NCBI GenBank assembly: GCA_037043015.1
Contig: CM073330.1
Location: 13,906,512-13,970,511, forward strand
Direction of reading: 5' to 3'
DNA: 64,000 bases
DNA from: Bryum argenteum
Lineage: Eukaryota; Streptophyta; Bryopsida; Bryales; Bryaceae
Shown: one piece after another, positions 11,266 through 22,300 of the stretch
Layout of the letters: the number at the start of each line of letters is the position of its first letter
How positions within the stretch are numbered: the stretch's first letter is position 1
The notes under the pieces: model-generated
Told to the model about the DNA's origin: nothing
Database searches by the model: none
What the model saw: only the letters and a program-made list of their open reading frames with translations
Made by a program: the position numbers and the translations under genes

Positions 11266-12187
11266 ATGGACTCACAATACGATATCAACTTTGATACCAT
11301 TCTCAACCTTGTCTATGACCAACGCGAATTCAAACCGAGCGCTTCCGGACACAAAGCATTGGAAGTTGCGAAGCCGTGGGCGGCGGTGAAGCTTGTGTCG
11401 ATCTGGCGGATAAATGTCGGTCATGTGTTGACATTATTGAATATTTCTCCAATGCTTTTGATATGAACTCTAATCCTCTTGCTTGTGTCCTTGCTAGGTT
11501 AACTTAATTTGATCTCGAGTTTAACAAGCTTGCTTAGAAGATCTTGATCAATCACTATGTTGGAGCCAATCATTTCGGAGAATGAAGATGCGAGTTTACG
11601 GTCCGAGTGAGACATCCGATCTGCGAGCGATCACGGATGCATCTTCCTCCAAATATGAGGACAAATGGTACAAAACTTTCAATTTATAGTTACAAATGTA
11701 TAATACTTGGTTATTTTAAATGTCCTTTTATATTGCAAGTATGTAGTGATGCATATTTCTTAGATTAGTGATTTTATCACCTTTTGATTCTAAAATGGTA
11801 ATTTATTTTTTCTATGGTGTAGAGGATGGTTTGCCCATTGCGGATTTTGAAACTCATTATTGGTTTCCTGAAAATCGAAAGGACCGAGAAGGCATTTTTC
11901 AAGCCTTTGAATGTCGTTATGAAGAATGCGATTCTGAAATACAAAAATTGAAGAATCTTGAGTCATATGAAGAAGAAACACAATCTCTTCATAGAGAAGC
12001 GAATCGCAGGCGCGGCGAAAAAGTTATCGCATTCGAGTTCAAGACCACAAAAAAATGAATTCCAAAATCATGGGTGATGTGGATAAACGGCTACGAAAAA
12101 TTCACCATCAACAAATGGAGGTATGGAGGCAAAAAGCATTGTCTTCTTGGAGTGAGATTGAAAAACATGCCCAAGATCGTGTGCCGT
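11266..12187 (+). pseudogene. unrecognised gene inside the TIR element, 5' part
   Basis: Likely exonic pieces are MDSQYDINFDTILNLVYDQ at 11266, a piece near 11590-11660 followed by a GT donor, EDGLPIADFETHYWFPENRK after a 'gtgtag' acceptor near 11820, and a Lys/Arg/Gln-rich coiled-coil-like segment (MGDVDKRLRKIHHQQMEVWR, then WSEIEKHAQDRA) that runs straight into the gypsy LTR at 12188. The frame changes near 11990, so it was probably broken before or after the insertion. The reading continues beyond the retrotransposon at 20088. Function unknown. Confidence 0.45.
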
Positions 12188-12395
12188 TGTTGCGGACAGA
12201 AACTCCAAGGCAAGATCAAAGACAAGATTGAGGGGAGACTCCAAAAGGATACCAGGATAGACTAGAAGTGAGGGGATTCCTCACGCAAGACTCAGAACGA
12301 CACTCAAAGTAATAGAACAGAGAGTAGTATTGATAACTGGAAGAGTAGGTACAACTGGTGTTGAAGAGAGTGAAGAATAACGACCTTCAACTCTC

Positions 12396-12403
12396 TATAT
12401 ATA
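12396..12403 (-). promoter_or_regulatory. TATA box of 3' LTR
   Basis: TATATATA followed in element sense by GAGAG. It lies about 105 bp downstream of the nearest perfect HSE-like unit. Confidence 0.6.
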
Positions 12404-12509
12404 CTAGGCTAGAAGAAATTTCCGGAGGAAGGTCCTAGAGGCCTTGGGAAGCTCCTATGGAACCTTCTGGAGACTCGTGGGAGCTTTTGGAATCTAGGAA
12501 GGTCAAGCG

Positions 12510-12702
12510 GAACCTTCCGGAAGTTTATGGAACCTTCCGGAAACAATTGGATCCTTATGGAACCTTCCGGAAGCTTAGAGGAGCTTCCGGAAACTACTAG
12601 AACTATCTGGAAGCTTGTGGAAGCTTCCGGAAACTACTAGAGCTATACGGAAGCTTGAGGAAGCTTTCGGAAACTAGTGGAAAGTTCTAGAACCTTCCAG
12701 AA
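12510..12702 (-). promoter_or_regulatory. heat-shock-element-like array in 3' LTR
   Basis: The U3 part holds many GAA/TTC pentamer-type units with 2-bp spacing: perfect three-unit sites (GAACCTTCCGGAA) at 12510, 12530 and 12560, a five-position series at 12610-12632 with one imperfect unit, and a perfect five-unit series at 12680-12702. This matches the consensus for plant heat-shock factor binding (nGAAnnTTCnnGAAn). In element sense the array lies upstream of the TATA box. Confidence 0.6.
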
Positions 12703-12813
12703 AACTTGAACTTGCAAAATATATGGAATTTAGGAAATCTTTGAGAAGTAGGGGTGATCATCACGGTAAACTCATGGGGTGTGGATAATACCCGATATGA
12801 CGTGTCCGTGACA

Positions 12814-12830
12814 TCACTCCCCTTCGAGCG
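12814..12830 (-). other. polypurine tract of the gypsy element
   Basis: In element sense the bases just before the 3' LTR read cgaaggggagtga, a purine run suited to priming plus-strand DNA synthesis. Confidence 0.65.
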
Positions 12831-13736
12831 AACGAGTTCCACGAGTTCCCACACGAACCAATAATAAAACATAAAATGAGAATGTTCACGTGGGTTTTCG
12901 TGGACTGCATAAAAGGAAAAATATACGGGATCACGAATACCGTGAGAATCGAATGTCGTCGTTTGGCGAAAGTCGTGAGTTGTTTACGATCGTGGTAGAA
13001 CGCAAGCAACGGACGGTATAAAACCATGTGGTTGGCGACTTGAGACATCGGCGAGGTGGCGCTCGCGGCCTTACCTAATTTTCGCCGACGTGAGTTCGAG
13101 GGGCTGCCCTCAGAAATCGAGCTGAGACAAGTGCGTCGTCGCGCCGTCGATCTTCCCCATCGTTTTGGTTCAAAGTCTCTGCGATCTGCACCTACACCAA
13201 GAGAAACTTACAGACTTTGCGTGCGGTGGCGATTCAGATGCATTGAACCTAAACGCTTTTAGGTTTTCGAGGTATCGGCGATGGAACTCTTGAATTAACT
13301 TCGGGAGAGTTCTTGAGGTTTGAGCGCGGCTCCCGAGTTCTTTTCGGCGACGTCGTAGCTACGCCCATGCACAAGATATTCGAGTTGTTGACGGTGGATG
13401 CGAGAGTCTAGAACCTCCGAGACTTCAAATTCTTCATTGCCTTTCATCTCGATCGGTGGAGGAGGTTCTTGAATCCTGCGCCCGTGCGTAGATTCCTCAT
13501 GCGGTTCGAGGAGAGATCATGGAAAACTGGATGAATCTTCATAGAGGCGATGCTTCCAACCGGTAAGCCACCTTGTTGATTTGTTTGACCACCGTGAACG
13601 GTCCAAGGCGACAAGTCGAGTTTCTCGATTTCGGCGCAGAGCTTACCTTTGTCACTAATAGAGATGGTGGATGTTCGCTTACGAGCGCTGTCGGCGTTTG
13701 TCTTACAGTCTTCTTGGGCTTCGAGGAGGCTCTGCT

Positions 13737-14490
13737 TCATCTATACGGATATCGGACGATCGAGTAGCGAATGTGTGGCGGTGAATTAAAAATGTTTAGA
13801 TTGAATTGATCAATCGCAGGATGATGACCGTAGTTTGCGAAGAAAGTGCGGTTGAGTAAACCCCGCAACGTGTTGTTGTAGAGGCAAACTTCGGCGAGCG
13901 GCAACAACTCCACCCAATTGTCTTGATGGTAGTTGATAGTGCGCGCGAAATCTTCTTCCAACACTTGATTGACGCGCTTTCGGTTTGTCCGTCGGTCCCG
14001 AGGATGGTATCTTTGAAGATAAACGTCTCCACGCCTGAATCTTGAACAAAGATCGCGGATCTTGATGTGAATGCGTTCCACAATCGGAAATGATGTCGTT
14101 GGGAAGGCCGTGGAGTCTGTGAGGCATTGTCTACAAAGTGTCTTCTTTGTTTAACCTCCGTAAATCGTCTTGTGGCGCGGAATGAAGTGAGCCATCTTGG
14201 ATTCTTGGTCACCGGTCCACAACAACGAAGATGGAATCAAAGGTGTTGAACATTGGAAGGTCCACAATAAAGTCCGTGGATATGGATGTCCATGGGGTTT
14301 TGGAATCGGCAACATCAAGAAGAACCCGTCACGGGCCGATGACGAGGGATCTTGGATCTAGAAACGGATGTCACACGTTGTGACATAGTCCTTCACGCTT
14401 TTCCACATTTGAGGCCACCAAAAGTCTGCGGATAACAACGACCATGATCTTGTTGTAACCAAAGTGTCCCATTGGATGGAAAGTCGTGTC
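13737..14490 (-). pseudogene. gypsy integrase
   Basis: In element sense it begins with an H2C2-type zinc region (FWWPQMWKSVKDYVTTCDI, next Cys replaced by Arg), then the catalytic core in pieces: LHGLPNDIISD (second Asp region) and RRTNRKRVNQVLEEDFARTI (catalytic Glu region, normally DGQTERVN), INYHQDNWVELLPLAEVCLY and FFANYGHHPAIDQ. Frameshifts separate the pieces. It would insert the cDNA into the host genome if intact. Confidence 0.85.
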
Positions 14491-14994
14491 GAGAGATCGA
14501 AAGACTCGAGTCGGCATGGGCCTTCAGGGACATAGAGTAGTCTCTGATAATATAGTAGCCCATCTCGAAACTAGAATCTTGGATCTGCATCATCTTGGGG
14601 AGTTTCACGCGACGTGGAAGCCCGTGAACTGGAAGCAGGTTGATTCGGGGATTCAGAATCTATAACCTCTGAATCTGAGACTTGAGAGTCTCGACATGGA
14701 GATTCTTCAACATTGGAGACGCTAGGATTACTCTTGACTTTCAAGGCCAAAGGATTAGATTGTAAACTTACTCGGATATCTTCGAGAAAAGATGCATCCA
14801 CTGAAATTGTGGTGCGCACGGTCTTGAGCCGAAGTTACTCAGGGTTGATGAGGGTAGTCCTCTGTTGGTCGTATGCTGCATCGCCTTCTTTAGGTGCAAG
14901 GTATGTTCGCTTAGAAAGTGCATCGGAACGAATTTGTTGAGAGCCGGGGCGGTACGTGATGACAAAGTTGAATCGCGACAACGATATACTCCAA

Positions 14995-15262
14995 CGGGCT
15001 TGTCGACGATTCAAGACTCTTGCGACGTGAAATACTCAAGGTTCTTGTGATCGGTATGAACTGTGACGGGATACTGAGCACTTTCAAGGAAGTGACGTCA
15101 TTCTTGGAAAGAGTCGACGATAGCTAAAAGCTCTTTGTCGTGAATCTTGTAATTGATCTCAGCAGCAGTAAATTTTCACGAGTGGAACGCGTTAGGATGG
15201 AGGCGTCCGTCGTCGTCGTATTGTGAAAGGACCGCTCCAAGGGCAAAATCAGAAGCATCCGT
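14995..15262 (-). pseudogene. gypsy RNase H
   Basis: Element-sense translation shows GTDASDFALGAVLSQYDDDG (first Asp), KFTAAEINYKIHDKELLAIV (Glu region) and [14 protein letters not shown] (third Asp), the classic Ty3/gypsy RNase H series. Two stops interrupt it. Confidence 0.85.
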
Positions 15263-15499
15263 TCCCAGGAAGAACGGCTTCGGACATCGTGATGTGTGAG
15301 AATAAGGCGCCGTCAGAACGCCTTCTTCAAAACCTCGAAAGCTTCGTCGGCTTCAGTAGTCCACTCGAGCTTGTCGCGCAAATCAATCGGGTCAACGGAG
15401 CGACAATCTTAGAGTAATTTCGAATAAAGATTCGATAGAAGTTAGTAAAAAAACCAAGGAAACATTATGCGTCTCGAATCAGAGTTGGTTTCCGCCAAT

Positions 15500-16342
15500 C
15501 AACGATCAAGCTTTCAATCTTCTTTGGGTCCATGGATAGACCCTCTCGTGAAATGATGTAGCCTAAGAACCCGACTTGAGGTTGGTGAAAGACGACTTTT
15601 CCAACTTTGCGTATAACCCGTAGCGCGTAGCTTCTTCAATACCAATCGGACATGGTTGGTGTGATCTTCTTCATTCTTGGAGAACACCAATATGTCGTCG
15701 AGTAGCAAACAACAAAGTCGTCCGGAACTCTCGGAACACGCGTCGTTCATTAAGTCTTTGGAAGATGGCGGTGTGCGTTGGTAAGACCAAAAGGCATAAC
15801 ATTGTATTCGAAATGTCCATACCTCGTTCGAATGCGCCTTCCACTCGTCACCTTCTTTGATCGTAGTAGGTTTGACGCTCCACGAAGATCGATCTTGGTG
15901 TAGATCTTTGCTTGACCGAGTTGGTCAAGGAGTCCCGAGATAAGTGGCAATGGATTCTTGATTGTAACCTTGTTCAGGCCGCGGTAGTCCACGCAAATCC
16001 GAAGGGAATCGTCCTTCTTTTTGACGAATAGAATAGGAGCTCCGGGAGGTGATTTGGAGTGTCGGATGAAATTCTTCGCAAGATTTCATCAAGGTATTCT
16101 CGTAATGCAGCAAGCTCGTTCTGCGAAAGGCTGTAGATCGGACCAAATGGCGGTTGCGCTCCTTCTTGAAGTTCGATGCCACAATCGTAGGGTCGGTGTT
16201 GAGGAAGTGTGTCAGCATTCTTCTTCTCGAACACGTCCGAAAACTCTTCATATTGTGCTGGTTGTTTAGCTAGTTTTTGAACAGGTTGTGATGACGGAAT
16301 TGCATAAATTGCAAACATACTCCCGTCTTTGGCAGCCCTCAT
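15500..16342 (-). pseudogene. gypsy reverse transcriptase
   Basis: Landmarks in order: [57 protein letters not shown] split over two frames, [23 protein letters not shown] and CLLLDDILVFSKNEEDHTNH. The catalytic YLDD is read as LLDD here, and at least three frame changes occur, so it is inactive. Confidence 0.9.
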
Positions 16343-16434
16343 AAAGGCTCTGGCACCCGACCGTCAGCGGAATTTTGACCTCGGATCTTTGCGACTTGGT
16401 AAAGCAAGACTTGATTATTTGAAGGCGTATGGGG

Positions 16435-16760
16435 CTAAAGCGTCACGTCGTCACCACGTTTTTTCCAGTTTATATCTGGATTGACCATTTCTAACCAAGA
16501 AAGATCTAGGACAAGAGGATTCGAGGGAGAACTAATGATATTGAAAACAACAATACTTTGGTGACCGACTAAGATAATATTCAAAGGTTTCGTTTCGTGG
16601 GTAACATCTCCCGATACCAACGGTCTACCGTCAATAACCTCCATCATCATACTACAGATTTCTTAGGACCTATAGGCGAGGTTATGACGTTTGACAAGGT
16701 CCCTATCAATAAAACAAGCGATCTTTCCGGAATCTAGCAGAAAGCTTTGACTTTTATACT
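16435..16760 (-). pseudogene. gypsy retropepsin (aspartic protease)
   Basis: The active-site segment FLLDSGKIACFIDRDLVKRH (DSG near 16735) is followed by HETKPLNIILVGHQSIVVFN and the flap/end motif NPLVLDLSWLEMVNPDINW. Spacing and motifs fit the plant gypsy protease. One stop lies between the two halves. Confidence 0.85.
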
Positions 16761-16974
16761 ATGCGGATAAAAATCTATTATAAGCGGGATATTAAAACAA
16801 CGAGAGGTTTTCGAAAGATAAGATAGGGCCACGATGACATGGCAACATTTGTCACCGCGTGGTCCCTCTCATGTGGGCGGGCGTTGTCGTTTTTCGACAT
16901 GAACTCCTCGTGGTTATCTTCGGAAGCGCTCGAAGTGCCTCGGAACTTATGCGGTTTTGACCTCAAAGTTTTGC

Positions 16975-17759
16975 GGGCGATTCCTCCAACCGTGGTCCTT
17001 TTCACCACAATACAAGATAGGTGTTCTCTGCGACGTCGTTCTTTCTTCTTCTTCGAACAACTTCTTAACTTTTGAAGTGTCGATTTGCATGGGTTCCATC
17101 GTTGAAGTGTTGGGAGGTGTCTCGCGAGATGGGGCGCGTAGTCCGCTCGATGCGATCCAAAGAGTCGCGCCGCTCTTCTGCCGCTTCGAACAATCGGTTG
17201 TCGCAGTCGATTCTTGAGTAATAGGCTCCGATAGCGTGGTTGGCTTGCAAGTTCAAAGAACAAGGTCTTGATATCGTCACGAAGTCCCCATCGAAACATG
17301 TGGTGATGAGAGTCATATCGTTCCAATCAGGGTTCAAGAAATTTCAAACTCGCGTATATCTTGGTGGGCGCGAACGTTGTTGTAGGGAACGGAGTTTTGC
17401 GATCGCTACCAGTCTTCGATCTCTTTCTCCAAACGCTCGCGCTCGATTCTTCCAAAACCGGTCGCGGCTTGCAAGATTGGAGAGTTTTTCTCCAAAAGCG
17501 ATGAGAACCACGACAACGCGGTTCCGGTGAGCAAGGTCCCGATGAACCCGACTTGTATTTCTTCCGTTGAGTATCTTTGAGGTTGGAGACGAAAGACAAA
17601 TCGAATTTGATTGACAAAATCTCGAAGCTTAGTGCGATCGCCATCAAACTTGTCTGGCAAGCTCACTCGAGGCTCTTTAGGTGCTTGTAGATGTGGCACT
17701 TGGTTTGCGAAAGGGGCTGCCACATGGACTTGACTGAGAGCCGCTTGGTGTTGTTCCAT
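16975..17759 (-). pseudogene. gypsy gag with degenerate zinc knuckle
   Basis: The first part (17759-17406) reads VSLPDKFDGDRTKLRDFVNQ, TEEIQVGFIGTLLTGTALSW, typical of the Retrotrans_gag domain that forms the particle. The frame then shifts; NPDWNDMTLITTCFDGD and ANHAIGAYYSRIDCDNRLFE follow. Near 17025 the nucleic-acid-binding knuckle reads LYCGEKDHGWRNRP, lacking the first and last Cys of CCHC. Confidence 0.85.
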
Positions 17760-18169
17760 GACATGCCGTGTCGCAACCCTTGCTAGCTCACCTTAGCTTA
17801 CACCAACTTTTTCCCAACTCTAGCAAGTGTCACGAGCGCTAACTCTGCACATCCCCCACATGCACAAAGTTAGCTCTCCATACCAACCACCAAGCTCACC
17901 GCTTGGTTATCAATCCCTCCTACTCATGCAACCGGGACTCAACCCCTTCGTAGGTAGCCAATGGTTAGGTGCGGACTTCCACTTATGTCCAAGGCCCAAC
18001 TTGGTGGCACTCCCATACCACGCGGCCTAACCGCACTTGGTGGTGTCTCCTCACCACCGCCTACGACCACCATGGTGACCCCAAGGCCACCAAGTAATCA
18101 CAACGCCGGCGGTGAGACACCACCCCACATCGGTAGCACTCATGGTCCTCATTTTGCCTATATGAGTCC

Positions 18170-18400
18170 CCGTGGTGAAGCCCCAACACTAGCTCCCCAC
18201 CGGGACTCACCTTGTCCTTATGAGCCACCGTGGTGAAGCCCCAACACTAGCTCCACCCACCGTGCCTCATTTTGCACTTTGAGTCCCCATGGTGGAGCCC
18301 CAACACTAGCTCCACCCATTGGGACTCACCTTGGCTTGGGAGTCCCCATGGTGAGGCCCCAACACTAGCCACACCACTCGGGACTCCCACCTTGGTCACC
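18170..18400. repeat. 58-60-bp tandem repeat in the gypsy leader
   Basis: Four units, each containing ccccaacactag, begin near 18181, 18239, 18298 and 18358. They lie in the long leader between 5' LTR and gag and are GC-rich. The 17.8-19.4 kb leader otherwise shows no recognisable ORF. Confidence 0.75.
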
Positions 18401-19672
18401 ACCAAGGCACCATGGGAGTGGGGAGGGAGACCAGCCCTCCCCATAGTATACTCTGTGGGATTCGGCAGCCCCTGGTCCTAGGTGAAGGGCTGGACCCTCA
18501 CACCTCTTAGTTTTGGAAGACCACCCAATCTCCCAATGCCTTAGCCGCTGGAAGGCCCGGGAGACTTCCCGAACCTTCCAGGGCTCGTATCTACCTCGTC
18601 CCGCATCCAAACGCGACGAGCGACCACTCTATCGACATCTACTCGTCAAGTAGATGCCGATAGACACCTTACTCGCCTCATTCCGACAAGTATTGAGGGA
18701 GTTATGCCCCTCTGAAGATTCGGGAGTCCCGGGCCAGCTTCCCAGTCCAGCACTGTCCCTGGACAGCACTCCCTTTAGTCCCACAATCTTCCAACTCCCA
18801 TAACTTTTAGCTCACACCTCCAAATGAGGTGCTCCTTAGCATCCCGGAATCGTGGCAACATGAGCTTCCATAATCTCATGTCCATTCCGTCGTGGCTCCT
18901 AGTCTCCGTGGGTGAGAGGCGTCTCCAACGCCCGGGGTCCTCTCCCACACTAGGCCCACTTAGGTTCCCTTCACCTTGGCACCCCAAGGCCCGGGCGTCA
19001 CTCCGGTGTCCCCCTTGGGCCCTTGGTGTTGCGGGCACTCCTCAAGGAGAGGTGCGCGACACGTATGTTGGCATTCTCCTGCTGTAGTTGTCGTATCATG
19101 GCGATCATATCGTGCATCTCGAGATTTGATACGTCGCCCATCTTGGAATACAAAAGCTTGAAGATTCACAAGTAGATGAAGTAACAAAAATTTGCGTTCT
19201 GTACTCTAGGGTTAATGACAGGAAGAGGTGATCTCAAGAGGTTCAAATAGAATTCTTCACTTCTCTGTCGAATGAGGACGTCTCTTAGTTCAGTCTTTAA
19301 TCTAAAGAGAAAACGTACTTCTAAAACAACAGGACTTGGTGATAAGAGAAGTCGGTTCAAGTCCATGCAAAAACTTTCATGAAATTTCTAAAACAAAACT
19401 TCTATAGGAAATACTAAACGTAGAATCTCTCGGCCCAGAATGTAGTCAGTCACTCTCTTCAAACTGTTGCGGACAGCAACTCCAAGGCAAGATCAAAGAC
19501 AAGATTGAGGGGAGACTCCAAAAGGATACCAGGATAGACTAGAAGTGAGGGGATTCCTCACGCAAGACTCAGAACGACACTCAAAGTAATAGAACAGAGA
19601 GTAGTATTGATAACTGGAAGAGTAGGTACAACTGGTGTTGAAGAGAGTGAAGAATAACGACCTTCAACTCTC

Positions 19673-19680
19673 TATATATA
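19673..19680 (-). promoter_or_regulatory. TATA box of 5' LTR
   Basis: Identical TATATATA in the promoter LTR, downstream of the HSE-like array in element sense, leaving about 200 bp for R and U5. Confidence 0.6.
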
Positions 19681-19786
19681 CTAGGCTAGAAGAAATTTCC
19701 GGAGGAAGGTCCTAGAGGCCTTGGGAAGCTCCTATGGAACCTTCTGGAGACTCGTGGGAGCTTTTGGAATCTAGGAAGGTCAAGCG

Positions 19787-19979
19787 GAACCTTCCGGAAG
19801 TTTATGGAACCTTCCGGAAACAATTGGATCCTTATGGAACCTTCCGGAAGCTTAGAGGAGCTTCCGGAAACTACTAGAACTATCTGGAAGCTTGTGGAAG
19901 CTTCCGGAAACTACTAGAGCTATACGGAAGCTTGAGGAAGCTTTCGGAAACTAGTGGAAAGTTCTAGAACCTTCCAGAA
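19787..19979 (-). promoter_or_regulatory. heat-shock-element-like array in 5' LTR
   Basis: It is the same array as in the 3' LTR, at the position that would drive element transcription. The perfect five-unit series is at 19957-19979. Confidence 0.6.
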
Positions 19980-20087
19980 AACTTGAACTTGCAAAATATA
20001 TGGAATTTAGGAAATCTTTGAGAAGTAGGGCTGATCACGGTAAACTCATGGGGTGTGGATAATACCCAGTATGACATGTTCGTGATA

Positions 20088-20437
20088 GCATCAAAATATG
20101 CGCATGTGATCAAACACTTTTCGAAGAATCACATTCCTCAAGAGCAAGAATTATTGAAGGAAGAATTGCTTGCGTTTCACAAAGACCAAGAAGTATTTTA
20201 TTGGTATGTTCTTTTTAATCTATATGCGTTTGAATGATTTCTTATATCTTTGTATGTGGGCATCTTATTGTTTAATTTATATTTAACATTTAAAATGTTT
20301 TTCTTGGTGAAAGGTACAATCTTGGATGGAAGAAGTATGAGCAAGAGATGCTCAATGTGGAAGAGAGTTTGTGGAATATGAAATCCACATCAACTAGGGT
20401 TAAGGTTGAGGAGAAAGTAGAGGATTATCGCGGTTGA
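20088..20437 (+). pseudogene. unrecognised gene inside the TIR element, 3' part
   Basis: Directly after the LTR the interrupted frame resumes (SKYAHVIKHFSKNHIPQEQE, then LLKEELLAFHKDQEVFYW). A clean GT-AG intron (about 20202-20311) joins in frame to YNLGWKKYEQEMLNVEESLW and a stop near 20437. The protein end is Glu/Lys-rich and helical. With the segment ending at 12187 it forms one ORF broken by the retrotransposon. Function unknown. Confidence 0.5.
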
Positions 20438-20728
20438 TATCCTCATTACTTCCATGAGTAAAGGCGTAGTGTAGTTTTCTTTTTTAGCTTATGATGTTGA
20501 ATTCAAATAATTCAATAAAGACCCTTTTTGTAAAGACTATGAATGTTGTGTTTTTTGAACAATCCTTATCTATGTGAAACATGATCGATAAAGATTGCAA
20601 TTCAAAGACTACACACGTTGACTACTTATACTCTTATGTTTTTAAACGTATACAATACCTTGAAAACAATGCACCAAATAATACAAGGCAAACATCACTC
20701 TCTCGGCACTTAAACAGATGCTTTGTAA

Positions 20729-20890
20729 CACAGTGCGGCAAGATATGCGCGGCAGGTATTGCTTTCCCACTGTTCTTTCTCGGAATTACTCACACAGTGT
20801 GGCATAATATGCGCGGCAGGTATTGCTTTCCCACTGTTCTGTTATGAGTATTTCTCACACAGTGTGGCAAGATATGCGCGGCAGGTATCT
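20729..20890. repeat. 64-65-bp tandem repeat, 2.5 copies
   Basis: Units start at cacagtg near 20729, 20793 and 20858 and contain atgcgcggcaggtattgc. Related gcaggtattgc motifs occur singly near 22185 and inverted near 21831 and 21913, all inside the TIR element. Confidence 0.8.
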
Positions 20891-22257
20891 CATTTTCTTT
20901 GTATTTGTAGAAATGCAAGTCTCTAAAGCAATGATATGAGAAATGACATCAACAAATTATATTCATATAATTTGTATTCAATGAACATAGATAAATAACA
21001 TACAAAATAAATGAAATTAAAATTTTACGATAGAATCTGATGTGTAGCTTGTTTGAAAATACTTATAAAAATTAAACTTGCATGGAAATCAATAAGAATA
21101 AGACTTATAAAAACACATTGAAAACATAGTATATAATAAGTATCTTATACCTGTACTATACTACTCACCCCTATTCTTTCTTGCTCTCCGGTGTTCCCTC
21201 CCTATGTAAATCTCCATATGGTCTCTGGTCCGCTTGATAGATTTTGAAGTAATATCCGTCCTTTCTTCAAAACGTACATTAGGGTGAAGTGAACCAACCG
21301 CATTTGATCTTCACTGTACAAATAGACGAGTCTTTTGTACCGCGTCTCGTCCCTTGAGTCCATACCAAATCTTCGTAATGAATAGGACCTTCACTTGGAT
21401 ATTGAATACATGGTATCTCTTTTTTTTTGCCCATGGTACTTATCTTACCTTACAAAACCAACAAAAAATAATGTTAATTGAAACTTCAACACACTCGGAA
21501 ACTAACATGGCCATGATTTCTACATTACATTCAATCAATCCATACAATAGGCTTCAAACATTCACATTTATGGAAAACATAAGGAAATCAATTGTGAAAC
21601 AAAAAAAGAACATATTTTAAACAATAAAACATAAACTTTAAGAAATTCAGCTAAATCATACAAAGAAAAAACATTTTATATGTGAGCTATAGTGTTATAA
21701 TTGACCTACACAAATGTGTTTTATTGTTTAATTATATTATGTTTTATTGTTTAAAATATGTTCTTTTAGTGGTTTGGGGACGCGTAAATTAATTCCACAA
21801 ACACATTATGAAAAGTAATCACATCAACTATGCAATACCTGGCACAACATAATATGCTATACAGTCTTTGGACACCTTCCATGCTTGCTTAAATGAAGGA
21901 CACGGAAGATAATGCAATACCTGCCGCAAAATAAATGTGCCTTGGATCTCGTTTCATGCTCCAAGTTGCAAGTGAAGAAAGGAACCCTAAATCAGTACAA
22001 ACATGTTATATAGTTTGTTCCGTAGTTTCGCATCCTAGGACCCACATTCCACATCCATCCATTTCATAAAGGAAAGAGTGGTTTGGGGACGTGTAAATCC
22101 TACACTCGCACCTCCTTCAAACCCTAACCTAGTTCAAACTTTGGGCAAGCCAAAAAAATAAATTCTATTGGTCGTGGCAAATATTGTGCGGCAGGTATTG
22201 CAACATGAGCGACACTTCGCCGTTGGATGTGAACTTCGACGGCATTCATCCACGCAA

Positions 22258-22300
22258 GCGGCGTGGTAAGTCCCAGCTTGGGGGATATCCTGTCCATGCC
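22258..22300 (-). repeat. right terminal inverted repeat of the TIR element
   Basis: It pairs with 10693-10734 and is followed by the second copy of the target duplication. Confidence 0.7.

Larger units (their letters stand above)
12188..12813 (-). repeat. 3' LTR of the gypsy element
   Basis: It is nearly identical to 19465-20087. Over the first ~540 plus-strand bases I find one substitution; the remaining differences (about six substitutions and a 3-bp indel) are at the outer end. Confidence 0.95.
12188..20087 (-). mobile_element. Ty3/gypsy LTR retrotransposon, defective
   Basis: Two direct LTRs (626 and 623 bp) flank about 6.65 kb read on the minus strand in the order gag, protease, reverse transcriptase, RNase H, integrase, which is the Ty3/gypsy order. 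LTR ends are TG...CA in element sense, the outermost bases of the 5' LTR being changed. The flanking 5-mers (GCCGT and GCATC) are not a clean target duplication. All domains are interrupted by frameshifts or stops. I found no standard initiator-tRNA primer binding site next to the 5' LTR. The element lies within an ORF of the surrounding TIR element, whose frame resumes at 20088. Confidence 0.92.
19465..20087 (-). repeat. 5' LTR of the gypsy element
   Basis: This is the promoter LTR in element sense. It carries the same regulatory array and TATA box as the 3' LTR. The first two bases in element sense read TA rather than TG, a terminal mutation. Confidence 0.95.
10693..22300. mobile_element. 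TIR transposon (Mutator-like, candidate Pack-MULE) inserted in the SINE
   Basis: The left end (cgctttggcaggatatccc) and the reverse complement of the right end (ggcatggacaggatatccc) form an inverted repeat of about 40 bp with roughly 30 matches. It is flanked by 9 bp matching at 8 positions (GTCATAGTG / ATCATAGTG). The uninterrupted SINE at 44.5 kb shows the empty site. A 9-bp duplication plus a longish TIR suggests Mutator-like; 8 bp would suggest hAT. Removing the nested gypsy leaves about 3.7 kb, with a GC-rich left end and gene-like pieces but no recognisable transposase, as in a non-autonomous Pack-MULE. A right-end segment (ATG at 22204, MSDTSPLDVNFDG..., then a GTAAG donor) also looks exon-like. 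Confidence 0.7.
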
